A stretch of 35,369 bases of DNA from Alistipes sp. (GTDB lineage: Bacteria; Bacteroidota; Bacteroidia; Bacteroidales; Rikenellaceae): positions 1 to 35,369 of the forward strand of contig JAFTVW010000006.1 of the NCBI GenBank assembly GCA_017465605.1. The letters run 5' to 3'. The translations under genes were made by a program, and so were the position numbers. Under the pieces are notes generated by a model. It did not search any database, was not told the origin of the DNA, and was given only the letters and a program-made list of their open reading frames with translations. Of the stretch, positions 26,537 through 34,739 are shown one piece after another; within the stretch, counting starts at the first letter, position 1; every line of letters starts with the position of its first letter.

Positions 26537-27259
26537 TTAGCGCGTTACAGCAAGGCAACGTTTATATAACTGGACTGTGTTTTCCAATCCGTAATAGAGG
26601 GCATCGGCAATGAGTGCGTGGCCAATCGACACCTCGTCGCACCAATTGATACGCTCGGCAAAATAGGTGAGATTTTCAAGGCTCAAATCGTGACCAGCGT
26701 TCAATCCCAAGCCCACCCTGCGAGCAGCCTCAGCAGCCTCAACATATGGAGCAATAGCCTGCTCGCGATTGACAGCATAGCCTGCGGCGTAGGCCTCGGT
26801 ATATAGTTCAACGCGCTGTGCGCCACACTCCTTAGCTCCCTCGACCATCTCGACCACAGGGTCAACAAAGATAGAGGTGCGGATACCTGCATCGTTGAAG
26901 CGAGAACATATATCGGTCAAAAATTCACGATTGCGGATTGTGTCCCAACCTGCATTTGAGGTGATTGCATCGACGGCATCGGGCACAAGCGTAACCTGAG
27001 CAGGCTTGACCTCCAAAACCAAATCCACAAAACTCTCAATCGGGTTACCCTCGATGTTGAGTTCAGTTGAGATGGCAGCCTTCAAATCGCGCACATCGCT
27101 ATATCGAATGTGACGAGCATCGGGACGTGGGTGTACGGTGATACCCTCACTTCCGAAACGCTCAATATCGAGAGCCACCTTCAACACATTAGGCACATCG
27201 CCACCACGCGAATTGCGCAGAACGGCAATCTTATTTACGTTTACACTCAGTTTTGTCAT
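26537..27259 (-). CDS. pdxJ: Pyridoxine 5'-phosphate synthase
   Basis: 240 residues. It condenses 1-deoxyxylulose 5-phosphate with 3-amino-2-oxopropyl phosphate to make PNP in the DXP-dependent vitamin B6 pathway. The TIM-barrel markers are [30 protein letters not shown] (His and Arg of the active site), LNIEGNP (catalytic Glu), VTLVPD and [14 protein letters not shown]. It is divergent from nadK; a 10-bp palindrome lies in the shared upstream region. Confidence 0.97.
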   Translation of the reverse strand: MTKLSVNVNKIAVLRNSRGGDVPNVLKVALDIERFGSEGITVHPRPDARHIRYSDVRDLKAAISTELNIEGNPIESFVDLVLEVKPAQVTLVPDAVDAITSNAGWDTIRNREFLTDICSRFNDAGIRTSIFVDPVVEMVEGAKECGAQRVELYTEAYAAGYAVNREQAIAPYVEAAEAARRVGLGLNAGHDLSLENLTYFAERINWCDEVSIGHALIADALYYGLENTVQLYKRCLAVTR

Positions 27260-27268
27260 AAAATCGTT

Positions 27269-27276
27269 ATATTTGC
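27269..27276 (+). promoter_or_regulatory. Putative promoter of nadK
   Basis: TATATTTG, a perfect -7 box, on the plus strand only 10 nt from the pdxJ start. No good -33 box is seen at the standard distance (a TTTG lies 12 nt upstream, too close). It predicts a leader of about 105 nt for nadK. Confidence 0.5.
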
Positions 27277-27346
27277 GTAATAATTCGCCACTTACAGGTT
27301 GTCGAAATTGGGAGTTTTGGGCGTTTTTGGCACGCCACCTTCCCGA

Positions 27347-27368
27347 TTACGTCGCCTCGGCGACGTAA
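27347..27368. promoter_or_regulatory. Perfect 10-bp inverted repeat between pdxJ and nadK
   Basis: TTACGTCGCC and GGCGACGTAA separated by 2 nt. It lies 20 nt before the nadK ATG and within the divergent region, with a smaller GGCGT/ACGCC hairpin at about 27321-27337 before it. It could be an operator for a dimeric regulator or an RNA hairpin near the nadK start. A T7 run begins 9 nt after it. Confidence 0.55.
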
Positions 27369-27388
27369 AGTTACTCATTTTTTTCGAT

Positions 27389-28279
27389 ATGAGCACCAAA
27401 ATATTACTTTTTTCCCGCCCCCAAATCGCACACACGCAGGGCGATATTGAGCGTATCTTTTCGCTCATCGAGCATTACGGATTCGATTTTGCAATAAATC
27501 AGGAGTTCGCATCGGTCGTTGAGCAACTCACCGCGCGCAAAATTCAGTGCGAAAAAATCTATGCCTTCGAGACAGGAGAACAACCCTCGAAGTCGGTGAT
27601 GTTGTGCTTTGGTGGCGATGGTACTCTTTTGGAGGGAATACACCGCCTGAGCAACAAAGCAATACCCGTTGCGGGCATCAACTTGGGGCATTTGGGATTC
27701 CTCACATCGGCCACTCGCGACAACATCGAGACCCTATTCTCAAACATCGCCGACGATAAACTCGCCATTCAACCCCGCACGATAATCAGCGTGGAGGGCG
27801 TAAAAGGCGCGGAGGCGACCGACAGGCGGTTGCTCGCACTAAACGAGGTCTCGATTCAACGTCTCGAAGCCTCTATGCTCAAAGTCGAGGCCAAAGTGGA
27901 TTCGCAAACGGTCGCACAGTACAATGGTGACGGGCTGATTGTTGCAACACCCACTGGCTCAACAGCATACTCGCTCAGCGCAGGAGGGCCGATTGTAGCT
28001 CCCGAATGTGAGTGTTTCCTGCTTACACCACTCGCACCCCACAACTTTGGAATGCGCCCTGTGGTGATACCCGACACCGCCGAAATCGTACTCAGCGTAC
28101 ACTCTCGTCACGGCGAGGCGATGCTCTCGATTGACAACCGCACATATCGTCTAAAAGATGGCGAGAAAATAACTCTGCGCAAATGTGAAGAGAAGATTTT
28201 ATTGGTACAGCCGCACAATATATCTTTCTACCAGACGTTACATAGTAAGATGATGTGGGACGTGGATATCAGAAACTGA
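27389..28279 (+). CDS. nadK: NAD kinase
   Basis: 296 residues from the ATG at 27389 (MSTKILLFSRPQ). A longer frame begins at 27299 but would run through the palindromic leader and has no family-like sequence. The enzyme phosphorylates NAD to NADP. The conserved motifs are GGDG at 75-78, NE at 152-153 (ALNEV) and GDGLIVATPTGSTAYSLSAGGP at 180-201. The last 20 codons are duplicated about 240 nt downstream. Confidence 0.96.
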   Translation: MSTKILLFSRPQIAHTQGDIERIFSLIEHYGFDFAINQEFASVVEQLTARKIQCEKIYAFETGEQPSKSVMLCFGGDGTLLEGIHRLSNKAIPVAGINLGHLGFLTSATRDNIETLFSNIADDKLAIQPRTIISVEGVKGAEATDRRLLALNEVSIQRLEASMLKVEAKVDSQTVAQYNGDGLIVATPTGSTAYSLSAGGPIVAPECECFLLTPLAPHNFGMRPVVIPDTAEIVLSVHSRHGEAMLSIDNRTYRLKDGEKITLRKCEEKILLVQPHNISFYQTLHSKMMWDVDIRN

Positions 28280-28357
28280 TTTGGGGAGGAAAGTAGCATT
28301 ACCGATTGAGATGTCGCTTCTCTCGCTTTGGAAGCCTGCATACGGCCGCTGGCCGTA
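28217..28357 (+). repeat. Direct repeat, copy 1: 3' end of nadK plus trailing hairpin
   Basis: This copy spans the last 20 codons of nadK, the stop and about 78 nt beyond, ending in the hairpin TACGGCC-gct-GGCCGTA (28341-28357). It matches copy 2 (28456-28598) almost exactly over the coding part and for about 10 nt past the stop, diverges for about 40 nt, then matches again from CGCTTTGGAAGCC to the hairpin. Confidence 0.9.
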
Positions 28358-28449
28358 ATTACAAGTGCTGACCCACCCCCTAAATCCCCCGCCTCGGGCA
28401 GGGGACTTTGGTCGCCGTTGGCTCCGAATAGAGTAAACCTTTGGTTTAA

Positions 28450-28518
28450 ATGAGTAATATATCGTTCTATCAGACGTTACATAGTAAGATGATGTGGGAC
28501 GTGGATATCAGAAACTGA
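28450..28518 (+). pseudogene. Duplicated C-terminal end of NadK, 22 codons with its own ATG
   Basis: ATG AGT, then the same 20 residues that end NadK (NISFYQTL... to ...DVDIRN) and TGA. Only two bases differ from the nadK copy inside the coding part (TCT/TCG Ser, TAC/TAT Tyr) and both are synonymous. It has no promoter and probably makes no product; the interest lies in how it arose. Confidence 0.7.
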
Positions 28519-28598
28519 TTTGGGGAGCATCGGCAAAGGCGATTTGGGTTAATGACGGCTGTTTCGCTTTGGAAGCCCGCATACGGCCCTTGGCCGTA
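28456..28598 (+). repeat. Direct repeat, copy 2: nadK tail plus trailing hairpin
   Basis: Partner of the repeat at 28217-28357, offset by 239-241 nt. It ends in TACGGCC-ctt-GGCCGTA (28582-28598). The stems are identical in both copies and only the 3-nt loop differs. Confidence 0.9.
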
Positions 28599-28632
28599 CC
28601 TTAGTGTCCGAAAAACATCAAAAAACGCCACA

Positions 28633-28657
28633 AAAAGAGCCCACAAAAGGCTCTTTT
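28633..28657 (+). terminator. Intrinsic terminator upstream of uppS
   Basis: AAAAGAGCC and GGCTCTTTT form a 9-bp stem with a 7-nt loop; its T-rich arm supplies the U tract on the plus strand, and the A-rich arm would do so on the minus strand. It should end the nadK transcript before the uppS promoter. Confidence 0.7.
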
Positions 28658-28701
28658 ATAGATAAAACGAGGAAAAATTTTAATTTCCGAGCAAAATTGC
28701 C

Positions 28702-28709
28702 TATATTTG
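28702..28709 (+). promoter_or_regulatory. Promoter of the uppS-bamA unit
   Basis: TATATTTG, a perfect -7 box, ends only 8 nt before the uppS ATG at 28718. The -33 position is T-rich but not TTTG. The predicted transcript would start within a few bases of the ATG, so the mRNA may be leaderless or nearly so. Confidence 0.6.
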
Positions 28710-28717
28710 CAAGTTAT

Positions 28718-29431
28718 ATGAGCAAAGAGAGTAAAATACCACAGCATATTGCTATCATTATGGACGGCAATGGACGATGGGCCAAGCAGCGAGGTAAGGA
28801 TCGCAGCGAGGGCCATTTTGCCGGTATGATGGCACTCCGTGAGACCGTTAAAAACGCTGCTAATGCAGGTGTTAAGTGGCTCACCGTTTACGCATTCTCA
28901 ACCGAGAACTGGGGTCGCCCCGAAGCCGAAGTAAATGCTCTGATGGAGCTGGTATGCAAAGGTGTGGAGATGAATACCCCCGATTTGGCAGCCGAAGGAG
29001 TAAGGGTACAGGTTATTGGCGACCGTACACGTTTCTCTGAGGTGGTAAACGCCTCGCTCAATAGAATCGAGTCGCAGACTGCTCAGGGAGAGGTTATGAC
29101 ACTCGTTTTGGCACTCAACTACTCTTCACGCAGCGAGATTACTGCCGCAGTGCAGAAGATTGCAAGCCGAGTAGCCGCAGGCGAGATTTCGGTGGAGCAG
29201 ATTAACGAGCAGACCATCACCGAGAGCCTCTACACCGCAGCTATGCCCGACCCCGATTTGGTGATTCGCACCAGCGGAGAGTGCCGTATGAGCAACTTCT
29301 TGATGTGGCAGGCATCTTACGCCGAATTGTATTTTACCGATGCACTTTGGCCTGATTTTAACAAGGAGGAGCTTGATAAGGCTCTCGATGCGTATGCTGG
29401 GCGTGACCGCCGCTACGGATTAGTGAAATAG
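28718..29431 (+). CDS. uppS: Isoprenyl transferase (undecaprenyl diphosphate synthase)
   Basis: 237 residues from the ATG at 28718. An in-frame ATG at 28604 would add 38 Lys-rich residues read through a terminator and the promoter box, so it is rejected. The cis-prenyltransferase motifs are IAIIMDGNGRWAKQRG with catalytic D16, YAFSTENWGRP, and DLVIRTSGECRMSNFLMWQASYAELYFTD. The product, C55-PP, is the lipid carrier for peptidoglycan and surface glycans. It stands 21 nt before bamA. Stop is TAG. Confidence 0.96.
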   Translation: MSKESKIPQHIAIIMDGNGRWAKQRGKDRSEGHFAGMMALRETVKNAANAGVKWLTVYAFSTENWGRPEAEVNALMELVCKGVEMNTPDLAAEGVRVQVIGDRTRFSEVVNASLNRIESQTAQGEVMTLVLALNYSSRSEITAAVQKIASRVAAGEISVEQINEQTITESLYTAAMPDPDLVIRTSGECRMSNFLMWQASYAELYFTDALWPDFNKEELDKALDAYAGRDRRYGLVK

Positions 29432-29452
29432 CAAGTAATTTACAAGATATAA

Positions 29453-32014
29453 ATGAGATACATCAATAAATACATTGTCGCTCTGACTGTTGCGATGTTA
29501 ATGTGCCTCTTCCAAGCATCGGCACAATCGACCTCGCAATCACAAAATCCAGTCGAGCCTATGGACACCATTTCATTCGACAAGAATGCACCTATGATTA
29601 GTCCATATGCCACTCCAAAGAAATACTATATTCGCAACGTGAATATTCACGGTACGAAGCACATTGATAAGAAGCAGTTTCTGATTACGTCGGGCATCAA
29701 CCCCGGCGACTCTATCGTCTTGCCCGGAGGTGATAGCTACATTGCCAATGCAATCGACCGCTTGTGGCGTCAACGTTACTTCTCTGATGTGAAGATGGGT
29801 GCAACAATCGAGGGTGATAGCATCGACATTGAGATTATGTTGCAGGAGCGTCCTAAGGTGCATAACTGGTATATCATCGGTGATGGTATCGGACAGGGTA
29901 AGCAGAAGGACTTGCTCGAAAAGTTGAAGCTCCGCACTGGTTTGGAGATGTCGGATTACATCATCGACAAGAACAAGAAGCTCCTTGCAAAAGAGTTCGC
30001 AAACAAGGGTTTCCGCAACACTGAGGTTACGGCTCTTATTGAGAACGATACAGCTATCAATAATGCTGTAAACGTCACCTTCAAGGTTGACCGCAAAGCG
30101 AAGGTAAAGATTGGAAAAATCTCATTCTCAGGCAACGAGCAATTCACAGAAAAGCGTCTGCGCCGTACATTCAAAAAGACAAAGCAGAAGTCACTCAACA
30201 TCTTGAAGAGTGCAAAGCTCAATGCTGATGACTACAAGGAGGATAAGAATCTGTTGGTGGACTTCTATAACTCGCGTGGTTATCGTAACGCCACAATTCT
30301 GAGCGATTCGATTTACGACATCAACGACAAACGAATCGGAATCCACATCAACCTCTCGGAGGGTAACAAATTCTATATCCGCAACATCAAGTGGGTTGGT
30401 AACTCAAAGTACGAAACCGAGGACTTGCAACGTATATTCAGCACCAAATCGGGCGACACTTATGATAAGAAATCTATGCACAAGAGTCTCGGTGTGGGCC
30501 GCGAGATGGACCCCGACCAAAACTCTATCGCATCGCTCTATCAGAACAACGGTTACTTGATGTCGCAAATCGAGCCTGCCGAGATTGTTGTAGGCCCAGA
30601 TTCAATCGATATGGAGATTCGTATCTTCGAGGGTAATCCTTTCACCATCAACGAGATTGGAATCTCGGGTAACGAGCGCGTAAACGACGAGGTTATCCGC
30701 CGCGAGATTGACATCTTCCCCGGACAGCTCTACAATCGCTCGATGTTGGTATATACAATTCGTCAGCTCTCTAATATGGGCCACTTCGACCCCGAGCAGA
30801 TGAATCCCGACATTCAGCCCGCAACTACCGATAAGGTAAATATCAACTTCCCGCTCGTTGAGCAGGCCAGCGACCAGTTCAATATCGCCGGAGGTTGGGG
30901 TTCGGGTTCGTTTGTAGGTTCGGTGGGTATCACACTCAACAACATCTCGACCCGCAATATGTTCAAGAAGGGTACTTGGGTACCTTATCCTATGGGGCAG
31001 AATCAGAAGTTCTCAATCTCAGGACAGACAAACGGTACATACTATAAGGCTATCTCGGCCAGCTTCACCGACCCGTGGGTGGGTGGTCGCAAGCCAAACT
31101 CATTGACCATATCGGCTCACTGGTCTGAGCAGAACGATGCATACTACATTTGGCAGTCGGCTTCGATGTACTTCCGTACATTCGGTATGGCAGCAGGTTT
31201 GGGTAAGCGTCTAAGATGGCCCGACCAATACTTCACAATCTACGGTGAGTTGCAGTATCGTCGCTATGGGCTTAGCAACTGGGACTACTTCATTATGAAG
31301 GACGGTAACGCCAACGAGCTTTCACTCAAATTGGCATTCGGTCGTTCAACCGTAAACCAGCCTATCTATCCTCGCGATGGTTCTGAGTTCTCGGTAACAG
31401 CAACATTTACACCTCCCGTATCATTGTGGGACGGTAAGGACTATGCCGACGAGACTCTACCCGACAGGAGCCGTTACAAGTGGATTGAGTATCACCGTTG
31501 GCAGTTGCGTGGCCGCTGGTTCCAAGCACTTACCCGCAATAGCAACCTTGTGTTGATGGCTCACGCCGAGATGGGTTACTTGGGTCACTATAATAAACAT
31601 AAGGTATCGCCTTTCCAGCGATTCGAGATTGGTGGTGACGGTATGAGCGGTTATACAATCTATGGTGTTGATATCATCGGTCTGCGTGGTTACGAGGACG
31701 GTGCGTTGGACCCAATAAATGGAAATTACTCAATTGCTTACAACAAATATACTATGGAGCTGCGTTATCCCGTTATATTAAAGCCATCGTCGCAGATTTA
31801 TGTGCTTGGTTTTTTGGAGGGAGGTAACGGTTTCAGCTCGTGGAAGGAGTTCTCGCCATTTAAGATTAAGCGTTCAGCTGGTGTGGGTGTCCGCCTGTAT
31901 CTGCCTATCGTGGGTCTGTTGGGACTCGACTGGGGTTGGGGATTCGACGCTCCTGCCGGTATGAACAAGCAGAGCGGAAGCCAATTCCACTTCACTATGG
32001 GTCAGAGTTTCTAA
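29453..32014 (+). CDS. bamA: Outer membrane protein assembly factor BamA
   Basis: 853 residues. A signal peptide (cleavage near ASA, residue 25) is followed by POTRA domains over about residues 45-470, each with the NI.I.G....... pattern (VNIHGTKHIDKKQF, ISFSGNEQFTEKRLRR, IKWVGNSKYETEDL, IGISGNERVNDEVIRR). From about 480 a 16-strand-type barrel of the Omp85 family follows, with VGVRLYLPIVGLLGLDWGWGFD near the end and a C-terminal Phe (TMGQSF) as outer-membrane signature. BamA folds and inserts beta-barrel proteins. The uppS and Skp-like neighbours fit an envelope-biogenesis operon. Confidence 0.96.
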   Translation: MRYINKYIVALTVAMLMCLFQASAQSTSQSQNPVEPMDTISFDKNAPMISPYATPKKYYIRNVNIHGTKHIDKKQFLITSGINPGDSIVLPGGDSYIANAIDRLWRQRYFSDVKMGATIEGDSIDIEIMLQERPKVHNWYIIGDGIGQGKQKDLLEKLKLRTGLEMSDYIIDKNKKLLAKEFANKGFRNTEVTALIENDTAINNAVNVTFKVDRKAKVKIGKISFSGNEQFTEKRLRRTFKKTKQKSLNILKSAKLNADDYKEDKNLLVDFYNSRGYRNATILSDSIYDINDKRIGIHINLSEGNKFYIRNIKWVGNSKYETEDLQRIFSTKSGDTYDKKSMHKSLGVGREMDPDQNSIASLYQNNGYLMSQIEPAEIVVGPDSIDMEIRIFEGNPFTINEIGISGNERVNDEVIRREIDIFPGQLYNRSMLVYTIRQLSNMGHFDPEQMNPDIQPATTDKVNINFPLVEQASDQFNIAGGWGSGSFVGSVGITLNNISTRNMFKKGTWVPYPMGQNQKFSISGQTNGTYYKAISASFTDPWVGGRKPNSLTISAHWSEQNDAYYIWQSASMYFRTFGMAAGLGKRLRWPDQYFTIYGELQYRRYGLSNWDYFIMKDGNANELSLKLAFGRSTVNQPIYPRDGSEFSVTATFTPPVSLWDGKDYADETLPDRSRYKWIEYHRWQLRGRWFQALTRNSNLVLMAHAEMGYLGHYNKHKVSPFQRFEIGGDGMSGYTIYGVDIIGLRGYEDGALDPINGNYSIAYNKYTMELRYPVILKPSSQIYVLGFLEGGNGFSSWKEFSPFKIKRSAGVGVRLYLPIVGLLGLDWGWGFDAPAGMNKQSGSQFHFTMGQSF

Positions 32015-32204
32015 GATTGGAGGTCGCCTGAGTAGAGCATAGTGAGCAAGGGGTTCAAGGTCACGCATATTGAGCTAAATGTAGTGATGTGAGATGCAAG
32101 GTGTAGCTTTGAGAGTATGGCTTTAACGGTGTGGCTTTCGGAGCATATGCGCAAAGCATAAGTAGCAGAAAAAAGTATAATTTGAAACTTAAAGAGAGAT
32201 TATT

Positions 32205-32720
32205 ATGAAACGATTGATTATGATTTTGGCCCTCACGTTGGGTCTTTCGATTTCGGCTTCGGCTCAAAACTACGCAGTCGTAAACAGCGAAAAGGTCTTT
32301 AAGTCGATAGAGAAATACAACACTGCAATCAGCCAGCTCGACGAATTGGCTAAGCAGTATCAGCAGAAGGTTGACGCAAAATTCGAGGAGGTAGAGAAGC
32401 TCTACAACACATACATTCAGCATAAGGCTTCACTCTCGCAGGCATCACAGCAGGCTAACGAGGAGAACATCATCAAGAAGGAGCAGGAGGCTACCGAGTA
32501 TCAGGAGTCGATTTTCGGCACCGATGGTGAGCTTATGAAGAAGCGCTTGGAACTTATCCAACCCATTCAGAAGCAAGTTTTTGCCGCTATTGAGGAGTAT
32601 GCAAAACAGAAGGGTTACGATATGGTGATAGACATCGCACAAAATGCAACGATGCTCTACTACTCACCTAAGGCCGACCACACCGAGGCCATAATTGCCC
32701 TGCTTAAAAACAAGCAATAA
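32205..32720 (+). CDS. Skp/OmpH-family periplasmic chaperone (copy 1)
   Basis: 171 residues. Signal peptide MKRLIMILALTLGLSISASA, then the short beta strand YAVVNSEKVFKSI typical of OmpH proteins, a long charged coiled coil (about residues 40-130) and a closing GYDMVIDIAQNATMLYYSP strand. Skp trimers hold unfolded outer-membrane proteins in their tentacles before delivery to BamA. It starts 190 nt after bamA and 26 nt before a second paralogue. Confidence 0.92.
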   Translation: MKRLIMILALTLGLSISASAQNYAVVNSEKVFKSIEKYNTAISQLDELAKQYQQKVDAKFEEVEKLYNTYIQHKASLSQASQQANEENIIKKEQEATEYQESIFGTDGELMKKRLELIQPIQKQVFAAIEEYAKQKGYDMVIDIAQNATMLYYSPKADHTEAIIALLKNKQ

Positions 32721-32746
32721 CAACAAAAACACACTTATAAAAGATT

Positions 32747-33295
32747 ATGAAAAACATTTTGAAACTAACCCTTGCGGTAGTATGCGTGATGTTCTCTACA
32801 TCACTTTTTGCACAGAAGATTGGACGTATCAACTCTAACGAGATTGTACTCACTATGCCTGAGACAATCGAGGCTCACAAGCAGGTAGAGGCATTCGAGA
32901 AGGAGTTGCAGGGACAGTACGAGACTATTATGGTCGAGTACAATACAAAGTACCAAGAGTTCCAGAAGAATTACGAGACTATGAGCGACGCAGTAAAGCA
33001 GCTCAAAGAGAAGGAGATTATGGAGCTCCAAAACCGTCTTACAGAGTTTGAGAAGGCTGCAACTGCCGATATCCAGAAGAAGTCAGCAGAGTTGATGAAG
33101 CCCGTAATCGAGAAGGCTAACAAGGCTGTTCAGGACGTTGCTAAGGCTGGCGGTTATGCCATAATCCTCGAGTCAGGCAGTATGGTTTACTACGACGAGG
33201 CTACAGTGAAGGATATCACTCCAGAGGTGAAGACTAAACTCGGCATTGACCCTAATGCTAAGCCTACTCAGCCAGCAGCTCAGCCCGCTCAGTAA
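32747..33295 (+). CDS. Skp/OmpH-family periplasmic chaperone (copy 2)
   Basis: 182 residues. Signal peptide ends at LFAQ (residue 23); KIGRINSNEIVLTMPE opens the OmpH domain, followed by a coiled coil to about residue 125 and GGYAIILESGSMVYYDEATVKDITPEVKTKLGI. A Pro/Ala/Gln-rich tail (PTQPAAQPAQ) ends the protein. Two tandem Skp genes behind bamA is the usual Bacteroidales layout. A strong terminator follows 40 nt after the stop. Confidence 0.93.
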   Translation: MKNILKLTLAVVCVMFSTSLFAQKIGRINSNEIVLTMPETIEAHKQVEAFEKELQGQYETIMVEYNTKYQEFQKNYETMSDAVKQLKEKEIMELQNRLTEFEKAATADIQKKSAELMKPVIEKANKAVQDVAKAGGYAIILESGSMVYYDEATVKDITPEVKTKLGIDPNAKPTQPAAQPAQ

Positions 33296-33335
33296 TAAAA
33301 AATTTGAGGGATATAAGTTTAGAGTTAGACAAAGG

Positions 33336-33368
33336 AATAACGAGGTCGTGCGGCCTCGTTATTTTTTT
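33336..33368 (+). terminator. Intrinsic terminator of the uppS-bamA-ompH unit
   Basis: AATAACGAGG and CCTCGTTATT form a 10-bp stem around an 8-nt loop, followed by a further run of T. It ends transcription about 40 nt after the second Skp-like gene. Confidence 0.88.
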
Positions 33369-33490
33369 GCCCTGTTTTTCTGCCCTGTTATTTTTTGCCC
33401 CGCACCTTTCGCCACGCAATTTTATACGAATAGTCCACATTTTTTTTGAATCTATACTCCCAATAGATTCCGATTCACAATAAAAATCAC

Positions 33491-33498
33491 TATCTTCG
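33491..33498 (+). promoter_or_regulatory. Possible promoter of the 384-residue exported protein gene
   Basis: TATCTTCG is one base off the -7 consensus TAnnTTTG and is followed by CATAAC; it lies about 45 nt ahead of the ATG. No -33 box is seen. Position after a terminator makes a promoter here likely. Confidence 0.4.
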
Positions 33499-33544
33499 CA
33501 TAACAATAGATAACCCAAACTACGAATCTCAAAAATTCAACAAT

Positions 33545-34699
33545 ATGAAACGATTTTCGACTTTTATCCTGTTACTTGCCGCAACACTCGGCATAGCCTC
33601 GACAACAGCGGCACAAAACAACACTATGGACTACCCCTCAGCAATAAATTCTGGGCCATTCAAGGCTGGACACATTCAGGGTATAGCAGTTGACACACAA
33701 AAAGGATATGTATATTACTCCTACACCACACAGCTCATAAAGACCGACCTAAAAGGAAACATCATCGGCTCGGTTACGGGTCTGCTCGGACACTTGGGCG
33801 ATATGGATTTCAACGAGGAAGATGGCCGAGTGTATGGCTCGTTGGAGTATAAGAACGACGCCATAGGTAAGGGAATTATGCGTATGGAGAAGAGCAGCAA
33901 ACGACTGCAAAATGCATTCTACATCGCCATCTTCGATGTTGACCGCATAACACGTCAGGGAATGGACGCCGAGAAAGACGGCATTATGACAACAGTCTAT
34001 CTGCCTACGGTGCTTAACGACTACTTGGCAAAGGTTGAGCTTGACGGCAAGCAGGTGGAGCATCGCTTGGGTTGTAGCGGTATTGACGGCGTGAGCTTCG
34101 GTCCTAAGTTTGGCAAAAAGGGCGGCAAGATGTATCTTACAACAACATACGGAATATATAGCGACAAGAGCCGCAGTGATAACGACTATCAAGTTTTACT
34201 ACAATACGACATTAAGGATTGGCGCAAGTACGAGCGTTCACTCTCGCAGGATAATATGCACACCAACGGCCCCGAGAAACCCGATGGCCAATACTTCGCG
34301 TTCACAGGCAACACGACCTATGGAGTGCAGAATATGGAGTACGACAGAGGGTTGAATGTATGGTGGCTTGCGGTATATAAGGGTACAAAATCGCAATATC
34401 CCAACTACTCGCTCTTCGCTATCGACGGCAGCAAGAAAGCCAAAAAGCAGCCATTGAAGGGTGTACCATACGTTGACAAAGGTAACGTTGTGGAACTATG
34501 GCAAGGTGGAGGTTTGACCGACTCGGCATCGGGCGTGAGCGGTTGGAACTTCGGGGTAGGTTCTACGGGATTGGTTGAGTTGGGAGGTGGCCTATACTAC
34601 ATCTCGCACAATTTCAAAGTAAAGGAGGGACAGGGCTCCACAATCCGCCTCTATCGCCTCTCTAACGACCGTAGCAAACCTTTCGAGCAGGTACGATAA
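33545..34699 (+). CDS. Exported protein of unknown function, possibly beta-propeller
   Basis: 384 residues. Signal peptide MKRFSTFILLLAATLGIAST with likely cleavage before QNNT. Repeated short beta motifs such as GHIQGIAVDTQKGYVYYSYTTQLIKTDLKGNIIG, GHLGDMDFNEEDGRVYGSLEY and QNMEYDRGLNVWWLAVYKG resemble propeller blades that read out a ligand or enzyme site. An acidic and aromatic surface is suggested, but no catalytic motif is recognised. It stands alone after a terminator and 40 nt before the MORN protein gene. I do not know the family. Confidence 0.75.
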   Translation: MKRFSTFILLLAATLGIASTTAAQNNTMDYPSAINSGPFKAGHIQGIAVDTQKGYVYYSYTTQLIKTDLKGNIIGSVTGLLGHLGDMDFNEEDGRVYGSLEYKNDAIGKGIMRMEKSSKRLQNAFYIAIFDVDRITRQGMDAEKDGIMTTVYLPTVLNDYLAKVELDGKQVEHRLGCSGIDGVSFGPKFGKKGGKMYLTTTYGIYSDKSRSDNDYQVLLQYDIKDWRKYERSLSQDNMHTNGPEKPDGQYFAFTGNTTYGVQNMEYDRGLNVWWLAVYKGTKSQYPNYSLFAIDGSKKAKKQPLKGVPYVDKGNVVELWQGGGLTDSASGVSGWNFGVGSTGLVELGGGLYYISHNFKVKEGQGSTIRLYRLSNDRSKPFEQVR

Positions 34700-34739
34700 T
34701 ACACTGCACGATTTGCACTAAACCATAAATTCGAAAAGA

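Larger units (their letters stand above)
28280..28717 (+). other. nadK-uppS intergenic region with duplicated nadK tail and small palindromes
   Basis: 437 nt with no full gene. In order it holds the rest of repeat copy 1, a C/G-rich hairpin with one bulge (28387-28404), TAAACC-ttt-GGTTTA (28434-28448), the 22-codon copy of the nadK end, a second TACGGCC/GGCCGTA hairpin, a terminator (28633-28657) and the uppS promoter. Confidence 0.75.

Noticed and set aside
28366-28450. C/G-rich segment behind nadK as a CRISPR or attachment core
   Set aside because: Only one copy of each part is present in the window and no integrase or cas gene is near; treated only as the interval between the two nadK-tail repeats.
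28604-28717. N-terminal extension of UppS from the ATG at 28604
   Set aside because: It would translate through a terminator stem and the TATATTTG box, and the Lys-rich extension is unlike UppS proteins.
32015-32204. bamA-ompH spacer with three GTRTRGCTTT-like words and a TATGC/GCATA hairpin
   Set aside because: The repeats are short and imperfect and the TATAATTTG near 32176 does not fit the promoter spacing, so no element is claimed.
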